Source: Morchella semilibera
Taxonomy: Eukaryota > Ascomycota > Pezizomycetes > Pezizales > Morchellaceae
Length of the DNA: 64,000 nucleotides
Reading direction: 5' to 3'
Assembly: GCA_009192285.1 (NCBI GenBank)
Contig: WBVU01000004.1
Span: 2,564,001 to 2,628,000 of the forward strand
Each line of letters opens with the position of its first letter. Position 1 is the first letter of the stretch. Positions 24,307 through 34,215 of the stretch are shown here, piece by piece. The position numbers and the translations under genes were made by a program. Under the pieces are notes generated by a model. The model saw only the letters and a program-made list of their open reading frames with translations. It was not told the DNA's origin and searched no databases.

Positions 24307-26298
24307 CTAACCCCTCAATAGAAGCCTATCGATCTCATCTTCCGTCATCCTCCTATCGATATTGCTCCCAGGATTTTGCTCCTCTAGGCTCTCCAGCTCC
24401 TGGACTGGCATCATGCCTTTTGCAAGCTCATCTGAGTCCACAATGCTTTCCAACAGGTTGAGAGTGTGGTTATTCGGCTTCACGTTATGTTCACCCATCC
24501 TCCTTAAAACACCCCCTGCCTTTCGTATACTCTGAACCCTGACATATCCTGACAGCAATGAAGTCCAGGTGACCACATTCGGCTGGATACCTTTTCGCCG
24601 CATCGCGCCCAATACCTGTTCTGCATGATCGACCTTCCCATTCCTTGCCATTGCATACATTAAAATTGACCAGGAATGAACGTTTGGGTGGACAGCTGAG
24701 TCAGGTTTAAGCATGTCCTCCATTATCATCACAGCGTACTGAAGAGTGTTCACATGTTTTCCAAGCGCAAACATGTACGAGTTTGGTATGTGGCAACCAG
24801 CTTTACGAATGAGTTCGCAATATTTACTTTCTTCGTTTCTAACAATATTGCGGTAGCGTTTGTAGGCTGCCCATACCGCTGAAGAGTCCTGCTCATGAAC
24901 AGTAAATGCATAGACCATCACGGCAATTGTTTTGTGGTTTGGCTCAAGCTTGTTCTCCACGGGTAGTCGCTGTGGACTACCGAGTTCTGTAGGGGCAATC
25001 CCAAGGGGAATAAGTGGTCCGGGGCTGAAAAAACGTAGGTATTCCTCTAGAACTGGAAAGTAGTACTCAGTAGTCTGGAGTTTGGCGTGTAAGATATCTG
25101 TAGCGATGACATGGTTGAGTCTGCTATCCAACTGCATGGCATCTCGAATAACGTTTACTCGTTCTTGCTCTTGATTTCTATTTTTGTAGAAGTTGTGAAG
25201 AAGTCCAAATGTAACCATCGATGGTCTCAAACCACTATCAAACATCTGCCGAAATATCGTGGCTAAGCTGTGATCGTCGTTATCACGAACAGCCTTGCTC
25301 ATGAGTATATTATAGGAAGTTAGTCCAGGGCCAATTCCGCACTGGAGCATCATCTGAATAACCTTGCTACTCTCCTCCTCACCAATGAAGGTTGCCTTGT
25401 AGAACATCGTCTGAAACCCTTTCCAAACCTGCGGGAAGTTTAAACTCCTTTTCGGGTCTTCTGCAAGGTTTTCGAGAATTGAATAGGCCTTAGACCATCG
25501 CTCAGGTTCTGATAATCGGTGAATGAAGTGAAGAATAGTGTCGGTGGTGAGTGCTACCTTGGCATTTTCGACAACATCATAAAGTCGTTCAACTCCCTCC
25601 AATGATGCACCCTGAATGAGCCTATATATCGTCGACTGCCGTAGATGGAGGGCCCCACCGTAGTCTATCTGTAGTATCTGTCGGAGAAGCTCGATGTACA
25701 TGAAAGCCCTTTTCTCAATCCTTTCTCTCGGTGATGGCAGCCAGTGTTTGTTTCCCTTCCTAACCCGAAATTCAGAGGCAACTAGAAACTCCATTACCAA
25801 TGAAATATCTTCCGGATTCGGTACATGTGTATTATGGATACAACATTGTATTAATTTCATGCAGATCTTTGGGCATTTCCTTTCGAGGAGGTACCCAACA
25901 ATGCTCATTAAAACCCCGTGGCGACGTTCCGTCGGATCCAATTTTGTCCAACCTTTGGCTATTGCTTCAAAACTATGCCCTTCGGATAGAATCAAAGGGA
26001 TAATCCTGCGAAGCCTATCATCAGAGTGTTTCCGAGCTAATTGTGACACCCTGCGTATCACGAATCCATCATCTGCATCCTCATTTGAGACCACATCTGC
26101 TACGGATTGCATTTGACTCGAAGATTCTGGGAGCGTATCCGGACCCCATTTTTTAGTTGAGTCCTTTACTGAACTTTGGAAGGGTGTGAAGGGAACGCTC
26201 GCTATACGACGCAGAATTATTTTTGGTTTAACTCGGTGTACTGCTAGGGTTGGTTTCGGTTTTGGCTTCGGTTTTCGGCGGGCTTTCATCTGGCTCAT
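24307..26298 (-). CDS. Pentatricopeptide repeat (PPR) protein, probably mitochondrial
   Basis: A continuous 663-codon frame. The start is rich in Lys/Arg/Pro (MSQMKARRKPKPKPKP, then RRIAS), compatible with an organelle-targeting sequence. Clear tandem 35-residue PPR units lie near the C-terminus (about residues 535-615): NVHSWSILMYAMARNGKVDH, then PNVVTWTSLLSGYVRVQSIR and KPNNHTLNLLESI. Earlier units such as PGLTSYNILMSKAVRDNDD and RPSMVTFGLLHNFYKNRN are more degenerate. PPR proteins bind organellar RNA; the target here cannot be read. The frame is open without a stop just upstream of the ATG to a 3' splice site at 26326-26327, so the gene may instead be the 3' part of a transcript starting at 26559 (see findings). 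Confidence 0.88.
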   Translation of the reverse strand: MSQMKARRKPKPKPKPTLAVHRVKPKIILRRIASVPFTPFQSSVKDSTKKWGPDTLPESSSQMQSVADVVSNEDADDGFVIRRVSQLARKHSDDRLRRIIPLILSEGHSFEAIAKGWTKLDPTERRHGVLMSIVGYLLERKCPKICMKLIQCCIHNTHVPNPEDISLVMEFLVASEFRVRKGNKHWLPSPRERIEKRAFMYIELLRQILQIDYGGALHLRQSTIYRLIQGASLEGVERLYDVVENAKVALTTDTILHFIHRLSEPERWSKAYSILENLAEDPKRSLNFPQVWKGFQTMFYKATFIGEEESSKVIQMMLQCGIGPGLTSYNILMSKAVRDNDDHSLATIFRQMFDSGLRPSMVTFGLLHNFYKNRNQEQERVNVIRDAMQLDSRLNHVIATDILHAKLQTTEYYFPVLEEYLRFFSPGPLIPLGIAPTELGSPQRLPVENKLEPNHKTIAVMVYAFTVHEQDSSAVWAAYKRYRNIVRNEESKYCELIRKAGCHIPNSYMFALGKHVNTLQYAVMIMEDMLKPDSAVHPNVHSWSILMYAMARNGKVDHAEQVLGAMRRKGIQPNVVTWTSLLSGYVRVQSIRKAGGVLRRMGEHNVKPNNHTLNLLESIVDSDELAKGMMPVQELESLEEQNPGSNIDRRMTEDEIDRLLLRG

Positions 26299-26559
26299 TA
26301 GTCTCTCGTTTCCCAGAACTTGAATCTAAACCACTGCTGTCTCGGTTGGAAAACGGAAAATATGTACACACCTCGACTCAAAGCGCTCATAAGATGAATT
26401 CTCTCCCCCGCCCCCACTACTGTCATGGAGTTCCAAGACCAACTCGACACAGGGGGCATAAAAGTCGGCGATGGCCGTCGGGTCGACAAGGAGAGAAGCC
26501 CCAACGACATTGACGCATTGTTTGAAAGGGGAAGAGGCGTCGTCATGCAGTTTTTTCAT
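26228..26559 (-). CDS. Upstream small ORF/exon of unknown identity overlapping the PPR start
   Basis: The first ATG on the minus strand after the divergent promoter (26559) opens MKKLHDDASSPFKQCVNVVG and runs about 63 codons with good codon usage (FYAPCVELVLELHDSSGGGG). It reaches a GTGTGT donor at 26366-26371. Splicing of a very short 42-46 bp intron to 26325 gives three outcomes: a Ser/Pro/Glu-rich tail ending at a stop at 26228-26230, an early stop at FKFWETRD, or direct fusion into the PPR frame. Unspliced, it ends after 77 codons at 26326. Coordinates here assume the Ser/Pro-rich tail. I do not recognise the protein. Coding potential is likely, the model is not settled. Confidence 0.4.
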
Positions 26560-26730
26560 CCGTTTCGCTGTGAGAGTTTTTCTTCCCGCTTTCCAGTGGG
26601 AAACTCTTAACGTTACCCGGTTTTCGAGTGACTTGGCGTGTACGAGGATATCAGAGCTTACCCAAAGCCTTTGTGATTCTCGCCAGGAATCACCTCAGAA
26701 AACAAGACAACTTTGATAAAATAAACTGAA

Positions 26731-27357
26731 ATGTCGTCAATAGCTTCACTCGATGCTGCAGCTGCAGCGCGCAAAGAACGTCTTGCAAAACTCAATGCGT
26801 TAAAACGCAAACAACCATCCTCCTCTACCGATACAGACACAGAAATTCCAGATGCTCCCGCCTCAAATGCGATTTCAAAATCACCTTCACCCTCGGGGGA
26901 GAAAGATACCTCTCACCTCCTCTCTGGGCGCAATTATGATATAGAATCCCGTGCACCAAAGATGGGGTTCGCACAAGCCCCTACAGAAGGTGTCGAAACT
27001 CTAGAGGACCTCGCAGCAGCCATTGTTACCAAAACCAAGGAACAACAACTGGCGGACGAAAGAAACGATAAAGCAATTGATCTTTTTAGTCTACAACCTA
27101 AAAAGCCGAACTGGGATTTAAAAAGAGATGTTGACAAGAAACTGGAAAAGCTGGATATGAAAACGGAAGTCGCAATCGCAAAGATCATCCGGGCGAGGAT
27201 TGAAGAGGCCAAAAAGAAGAAGGCGGAGAGCAAAGAAGGTGTAGATGAGATGGAAGGAGTGGAGGGGAACTTGGGGGCGATGGTTACAGAGAGGGAAAGA
27301 GAGGCCGAAAAGGAAAGGGAGGCGGGAGAGGGGGACAGTGACAGCGAGGAACTATGA
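26731..27357 (+). CDS. CWF18: Pre-mRNA splicing factor Cwf18 (CCDC12 family)
   Basis: An intronless gene of 208 residues. The N-terminal helix reads AARKERLAKLNALKRKQ, as in Cwf18/CCDC12. After a Ser/Asp-rich spacer come the conserved NYDIESRAPKMGFAQAP and the core PKKPNWDLKRDVDKKLEKL, with IAKIIRARIEEAKKKK closing the family domain. The family belongs to the Prp19/NTC-associated part of the spliceosome. A charged acidic tail (DSDSEEL) ends the protein. The ATG lies about 170 bp from the first ATG of the opposite-strand upstream ORF, suggesting a shared bidirectional promoter. Confidence 0.94.
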   Translation: MSSIASLDAAAAARKERLAKLNALKRKQPSSSTDTDTEIPDAPASNAISKSPSPSGEKDTSHLLSGRNYDIESRAPKMGFAQAPTEGVETLEDLAAAIVTKTKEQQLADERNDKAIDLFSLQPKKPNWDLKRDVDKKLEKLDMKTEVAIAKIIRARIEEAKKKKAESKEGVDEMEGVEGNLGAMVTEREREAEKEREAGEGDSDSEEL

Positions 27358-27700
27358 TCAGAAACGTAGTAATTGGAGGGTATTTTGAACCAATTCCATC
27401 AGTTGGCGACATGTTTCTCCCGTTTTTATTTTTTAAGCTCTCATCTTTTCTCTCTTCCTTTTATGGATGTAAAACTACAGTGACGATTCCAAGCGGACAA
27501 GGAGTATAAACGGTAATAATGTACAATAATGTGTGTTGTGCTAAAACGCGTAATTGAGGTCAGGTAAAAGAACGGCAGTTGTAGCCTGTTTCGGAATCGT
27601 ATAAAAACAGTGCTTAGGGTGAATAAGAGATTTTCAAATAAGAATAAAAATGAGGTATAAAGAGATATTTTTCTTGCTAAAATGATCCCTTGGGACCTAT
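27358..27700. other. Convergent intergenic stretch
   Basis: Short AT-rich gap between CWF18 and the minus-strand zinc-knuckle gene; 3' untranslated sequence of both. Nothing else seen. Confidence 0.55.
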
Positions 27701-28625
27701 CTATCCGGACCCTCTCTGCATCTGTTCCGTAAGAAGCTTTCTCCGCGTGAACGGGCTCAAGCTCCTCTCTCTGGGTGGACTTGGCCTCTTCGATACGTGC
27801 CCCCCGTTTCCTCTTCTCGTTGGTGAAACGGACATCTTTTCAGCGGGAGAGAATGACCTTCGTCTTGCTCGTCTAGGGGAAGGGCTTCTTGTCTTCTTGG
27901 AGAAATCTGTCGGACTCATTTTACGGCCTCTTCGACCGGGGGATGGCGAATCGCGGTACTTTCGACGAACAGAGCGTTCATGATGGTCTCGAGTGTGGGA
28001 GTCACTGCGGCGGCGAGTCTTTGGGGAACCATGGGTTACTGCGCGATCTTGTGAGTAGTTAGGTGGTGTAGGGGAGCGGCCTGAAGATATGCTGGAGTAC
28101 GAGGATGTTGATCCTGTTGAAATTGAACGGGTACGTGATGCAGCGCCGGGTGATGGACTAAGTTGGGGGAAATTTTAGTCATTATGCTACAATATTAAGG
28201 AGTTACCAACCTTTCTCGTCGCCTCTTACGACCGCGATCCCCTCGGTCTAGTGCACGGTCCCTGTCCCTTTCTTTCTGCTTCGATTTCAAGATGCCGTCT
28301 GCGGTCCCTTTTTTCTTAATTATGACTGCATCGGAGGGAGGGGTCGAGTCTGTAAGAGCTGGGCGTAATGAGGGATTTAGTAGTTGCTGGGTGCGCGAAG
28401 GGCGAGATATATATGGTCGTTCACTAGCAGCGGCTTTGCATTCAAAACTATAATGGCCTAGATGTTTACCAATTTTGTCAGCAAATAGTTTTGCGTGAAG
28501 GCAAGATAATGGAGGAGAGAGCTCCGTGGTAAAGTACCAAGCTTAAGGCATTTCTGGCACTTCGTTGAAGCAGAAGCACGAGATGAGGAGGCGGAAGGGG
28601 CAAAGGGACCCCGAGAGCGATACAT
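27701..28625 (-). CDS. Zinc-knuckle, SR-rich protein (ZCCHC10-like)
   Basis: Three exons: 28538-28625, 28211-28457 and 27701-28157; 263 residues with closed phases. A single CCHC knuckle is formed across intron 1: CQKCLKLG joined to HYSFEC, giving C-x2-C-x4-H-x4-C within the context TKCQKCLKLGHYSFEC that is typical of ZCCHC10-type proteins. It is followed by SERPYISRPSRTQQLLNPS, another conserved block of the family. The rest is an RS-like domain full of SPSP, RRRS and SRTRS repeats, pointing to a nuclear RNA-processing role (inference). It is divergent from the R3H-SUZ gene and convergent with CWF18, another splicing factor. Confidence 0.87.
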
Positions 28626-29518
28626 TGCTGGAAAGAAGGGAATTTTTGTGGGTGGTGATGAAGGGGGGGGGGGTGGAAGGCGATGAATGAAGGGACGCTG
28701 TTGATGATGAAACGATATATAGATCTGTGTACAAATATACGAGAGAGTTTAGTAATTGAAGGAGTAAATATCTTTCACACTCTCTTAGCATAATAATCCG
28801 AGGCGAACTTATTATGTACGGAAGATATTCTGAGGTGCAGGTGTATGTTGTTAGTGACTGAATTACTACATGTAGTAGATACAATACAATGTCTGTTTTG
28901 CACTGTCCATAAAGTTCACCCGCCCATTCCAAGACCATTTTAAATAAAAAAAAGAGAGAGAGCCCATATCGCAAATTGCCTTTATTATCTGCTCACTTAA
29001 TACTGCCAGAACGGGAGTCTGCGACTCCCGCTCTTGTGCACAAATGCACTGTTTGACCTCATTCACTGACTAATCAGATCTATGTATCAGATCTCAGAAG
29101 AACCTATCGCGGCGGTTGCCAAGTAATAATCACCAAAGTTTGGCAAGGCAACGACTTTTTTCTTTCCTGCTCCACCCCCCCCCCCCCCACAATCTCATTC
29201 TTCTATCTTACTCGAAGGAGGTCTATCTTCCTTAGTTATATACTAAATAAAAGAATTCCCCTAAAATCTTTACTACATGTCCTACCTTTCTCTTTGCACT
29301 TAAAACCTGGCCTTCCTTCCGGGCTTCATCGCCTTTCCCCTTCATCTGGACCTTTCTCTCCCCCTGTTGCTGGTACACCCCACTTTGCTTCGATCTTTCG
29401 CAAATGTGTTCGTTGGAGCATGTCTCGGGAGCATCGCAATTTCCAACAACTTCCTTTTGAGCTTTATTGGTTTAGTTCTCGTATTTGTTCTTTTCTAGCT
29501 GTATAGCTTTCGGCGGAG
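28626..29518. other. Divergent intergenic region
   Basis: Promoter region between the zinc-knuckle gene and the R3H-SUZ gene. It holds a perfect 8-bp stem hairpin (29012-29030, cgggagtc-tgc-gactcccg) and a C run at 29176-29190. No gene is supported. Confidence 0.5.
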
Positions 29519-32014
29519 ATGTCTAGTTCATCACCCGTTCCTGCTCTTTCAGCTTCTACAACTGCTACTGTTCCAACCACCACCACCACCACCACTATCA
29601 CCACCATCACCACCGACGCCCCAACAAAATCCACCACGACTGCAACTACTGCAGTTGACGCCACCATCAACGCTCCTGACAGCAGTCTTGAGGTAAATCT
29701 CCATCTACACCACGCTAGCCTCTTACTTTTACTAACATTGTTTTCTCACTTGAAGCTTATGGATGCGAAAGAATCCCAGGTGGATTCCCCCATAACAGTA
29801 AACGCTAGCGCCGAAATCGCTCTCGACAGCAGCAAGAATAACATCGTTACCCCCACGATCTCAGGCGATGTCTACCCTACTCCAACCCCACTCGAACAAG
29901 GCGCACAGCAGCCTAGTTCTTGCCCCCAAGATATTTCCTTGATTCAAGAATCCCTGGAGGGTCTAAATTTAGGTACTAGCCACACTATCGTGAGCTCTGA
30001 ACCTCATAGCGGTGCCTCAGACCTATGTCAGCCCACTAGGAATACTTTAGTAGACACACAGGGGAATCCTACCGAATCAGCTACTGTGGGTACTTCTGAA
30101 AGACCGAAAAACATGTTTTTGTTGCTTACAAGCACCCAGTCACAAAACGTAGCTCCCAATCAGCCAGAAGATCATGTTCCGCAACTTGTGTCCCGCGACA
30201 GTGAACATAGCTCGGTCACATCCGACTGTGCAGAATCCTCCCCAGTGATAGTCGTGTCATCACAGTCCCAATCCCCTGAGCCCCCCGCCGACCAGCTCAA
30301 GCCCGCAGTTGCAATGCTAATTGACGAACCTGATGAGCGTCTTTTAAAGGCTTTGGAAAACCCCCGTGAACGTTTATTTGTGATAAAGCTGGAGCACAGT
30401 GTCATTAATTTCATCCAAGAGAATATGTACGTTCAGCTTGGTCATATGTGGGAAGATTAAACCTAATCAAATGCAGCTGCGATGTTTATGACCTTCCTCC
30501 CATCAATGCGTATCAACGTTTACTCGCTCATAAAATGGCTGAGTATTACAGACTTACCCATGTTGCGGATGCCACCGGGGCTAGTGTCAGATTTTACAGA
30601 GGTCAACATGCCAGAATGTATGGGTTCCAATCCAACCGAAATTGAAGGATTTTTATTTACTAGATTTACTTTTAGCCCTCCTGTGAAACTAGGGGATAAA
30701 CCAACTGCGGCCCTTCAGCTCAATTCTGCAGCCAATGGACCCACCGCCCCTATGAAAATTATGCGGCGAACACATTCCGAAAAGGGGTCCGATACACCTC
30801 CCGAGCACCGGAACTCTAATACACCGAAGAAACCATCTTCTGAGACATCATCTGGAGACGGTTCGGCCCGAACGGGTAGTAGAGAGGAAAGAGAGGAAGC
30901 CTACAGGGCTGCTCGGGAGCGTATTTTTAAAGACTTTGTCGTATCGCCTCCAGAGACGCCTCCGCCAACTAAACAGAACGATAAGCAGAAGAGACAAGAA
31001 CAGCCCGATGATTTTTCAGGTCGCTCTCAGTTTTTCCCTGTATTATCTCCTTCGGCACCTACGGCCAACCCAAACTATTACCCCCAATATGAGAACCCGG
31101 GGTTGCAGTTTCAAAACCCACACATGCCTTTAGCACCCCGCTTCAACCCAAGTACTCCTAGTTTCAATCCAAACATGCCAAACTTCAATCCCGCCAGTAG
31201 CGGTTTCAACCCACAACCTTATGTACCTGTGGCGCCCGGCCGGCAATTCCAAACACCAAACGATAGGTTCAACGCGCAAACCCCTGTAAATATGGGGCAT
31301 CTTGGATACCCCCAACAACAGCTCCAACCACCCCACCAGCAGCAGCAATTCCAGAACCATCACCAACAGCATCAGCAACAGCAACAGCTTCAAAATCATC
31401 AGCAACAGCCTCAAAATCATCAGCAACACCAGCACCAACAGCAACACCAACAGCAACACCAACAGCAGCAGCAACAGCAATTACAGCTACAATTACAACT
31501 GCAATCTCAACCACAGCCGCAACCGCATCAGAACCAACTTCAACAGCAGCAACGCAATAATTTCTTTGAGCAGCCAAACCACTTCAATTCCCTAGGCCCT
31601 TCCCAACAACAGCACAATGCGATGGTCAATCCTTCATTCGCTAACCCCCCCCGCTTTGTACCACAACAACCACCACATAGCTCTCCTCATCACCCCATGC
31701 CTCCTACCCCTGCATCTGGGAACAGGCATCCATATAATGCCCCCTCTAACTATGCTGTGAACAACAATAATTTAAATCAGCACCGATTTCCGCAATCGGG
31801 ATTCGGCTGGAGCGCTCCTGCTCTTGGAGGGGTACCAATGAATGTGACAAGGTCTCAACCGGGCATGCAAAGTTTTGATAGAAATGCCCCATCATTCGGA
31901 GGGCTGCCATATCAGGCACATCAGCAGCAACAACCGTGGGGTGGGGGTGCAACATTTGGGAGAGGTGGGTATGGAGGCGGTGGAGGTATGCATGGGCCTG
32001 TTGGTGGCATGTAG
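29519..32014 (+). CDS. R3H and SUZ domain RNA-binding protein with a glutamine-rich tail
   Basis: Four exons: 29519-29692, 29756-30426, 30477-30617 and 30664-32014; 778 residues. Intron 1 is 63 bp, stopless and in frame, but carries a canonical tactaac branch site, so it is treated as an intron. The R3H domain spans about residues 262-325: LLKALENPRERLFVIKLEHS, then DLPPINAYQRLLAHKMAEYY and a VRFYRGQHAR end. The SUZ motif follows at about 355-420 (MKIMRR ... REEREEAYRAARERIF). The rest is Asn/Pro/Gln-rich low complexity, with long Gln/His tracts and a Gly-rich end. R3H-SUZ proteins bind single-stranded nucleic acid and occur in mRNA granules; the specific role here is unknown. Confidence 0.9.
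31336..31530 (+). repeat. CAG/CAA/CAC-type repeat encoding a Gln/His tract
   Basis: Imperfect CAN trinucleotide repeat inside the R3H-SUZ gene. It encodes Gln/His runs, is likely length-variable, and produces several false antisense ORFs of Leu/Val repeats. Confidence 0.8.
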
Positions 32015-34215
32015 TGCTGCAGCGATGTTCTTGTTTGGAGTTTCAAATTGTAACCTGTATAGATCGCTTTAGGCGACTAGATGCGGCCAGCGATATACCA
32101 CTAAAAGCCTATTTCTTAGTACAGTGCTGACTGTGGCTTACTTCCATCAGTATCTTATACTTAGGCAGTTAGACGAGGGTTTATGAACTTGTTGATGAGA
32201 ACGGAGGGAGTGGCGAAGAAAAGTCTATTAGATGCGGACTGGATCTAATTTCGTTTTGTTTGCTTCCTTGTCTTGTCTTAATGCTTACGACCGCTTTTGT
32301 TTTTTGTGTGTTATGCGTCTGTGGGAGGTATTTTTGTATCCTTTTCTTGCTTCCGTTCGTACGGATTCTGGTATCTCTAAATCGGGTATGGGTTTATGGG
32401 CTGCTGGACAGTGTGAAGGCTGCGTTAGCTAAATACCCTGTTATTTTAAGTCGTCAAACTAATGAGTCTCAATCTGAACACGGGCGCGCTTTGGTCATAT
32501 AATATCACTCGTGTAAAATTAATCATAAACTATCACTCGCCTAGGCACAGGCAAAGATGATCGTTTCAACTAAAAATCTGCTTACACAGGGCAAGAGTGG
32601 CAGAACCACCCTGGGGCGTAATCCACGAGAATTTAGGGGCATAATTTTACTCGGCTCTGGATACTACGCGGGCCTTCTCCCCCTCCCCTTTTGATCTCCT
32701 TCACCTCCCAAAAATCGGCGCCTTAGGTTCGGCCAGCCCAATGTCTCCACGCGCGGCTTTTAGCCTCTGGCTATTTTGCTTATATATGAGTGGTGGCAAT
32801 CCCAGAAGGCCAAAAGAAAGGGGAGCCATAGCAGCTAGTGCAGTTTGCCCATAGAGGGCTGAAACATCTGGCAGCGCTGGGACGTACTCAAAGGCCCGTG
32901 AAAGAGCTGTAGTATACAGTGGTTTAATAGGCTATTAAAGACCCGATAGGCCGGCCCCTATGGAAACCCAACCAGGCCGTGGAGGCAACCGAGATAGGAT
33001 CCTTGGTACTGTTGAAAGGTACCATATTCAGGCATACTGCAAGAGGGTTCTGTAAAGATAAGCTATTGTAGAAAGGGTAAAAGGAATGGTATCATACCCT
33101 AATTTCCTGCTGCGCTATAGCGCTATCTATAGTGAAAGATACTCCGCTTAGGCCTGAACACAAACCCCCGAGTCTTGACACTTGAACCTGATAGTTTTAC
33201 TCTAGTGATATGTTTAAACTCATACCAAAAGATAAGCTACAGCTACTTACATGTACTTATCTTGGAAGCGAAAAACTGCCGTTTAAATATTACATCGAAT
33301 GGGTGTGTATCCCATCTCCTGCTGCGCAAACCCGCTAAACTAAGAGATCTCCGATGAGAATGTCGAAAATTAGGGTATAAGGCAGTCGTTGATCTTGTAG
33401 CAAGAGATGAATAAGAAGGGGTTGATGATGAAAGTAGGATTGTGGGGATGTTTCAGCCCCCGCCAGAGGTATGCGATGTCCTGACCATATAGGAACAACT
33501 GATAGCTTCCCAGGCCAGTAACCCAAGGGCCGGCTGCATGTATGGCTCGCTCAAAATTTTCTCGGTCTTGAACTAAATGCCCAGGGAATCCAGGCTGGTA
33601 ACCCTTCCCTAGGTTATGTTGGCGTTGGGCGCAGTGATAGAGTCAGTTGACTGCATGAGTTGACCAAATCAGCCCCATGGTGACAGTGGTTGTTTTGAAG
33701 GCCACGAACGTTTTACCCGAGGCTATACATATAGCTTGGTTGGAATAATTTTAGGTGATGATCCGATTCTAAGACGCGCGGGGACACTTTTTTCATATAT
33801 ACATGTACTCTAGCTGCAGAACGAATAATCCCAGGCACTTCGACTATTTGAGATTCCAGTGCGGCTGCACACACAATGAATGTATGTATATACCATCCAA
33901 GCCTCGAAAGTCACATCTAAATAGTTTTGGTGTTATAGGGTTTTAGGGTTTGCTGTAACATGGTCCAGTACGGATGAATCATAGGAAATCATTCGCACAT
34001 TTTCTCATGAAATCGGACATAACTTTAGCTAGCTACATAGTGGTACGGGCACGGGACGGGGAAAGAGATAACAAAATTGGAGAACCCTGCCCCCAAAGCC
34101 ATAAACGTACAATCTATATGTACAAAGAAGATCTGTAGACCTGCAGAAAGATATAGAAAAGAAAGGGAAGATGCATATCTACATAACTGCATAGGTCATC
34201 TATCTATCATAGTAT
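32015..34215. other. 2.2-kb intergenic region
   Basis: 3' flanks of the convergent R3H-SUZ and OCT1 genes. There are a few TACATGTA motifs (near 33249 and 33803). Short ORFs at 32230-32500 and 33335-33526 have no recognisable domains. No gene or clear element is supported. Confidence 0.5.

Noticed and set aside
31130-31577. Minus-strand Leu- and Val-repeat ORFs
   Set aside because: They are antisense readings of the CAN repeat that encodes the Gln/His tract of the R3H-SUZ protein.
33335-33526. Possible gene relic (63 codons, minus strand)
   Set aside because: The translation looks protein-like in places, but I could not match it to any family and there is no splice context.
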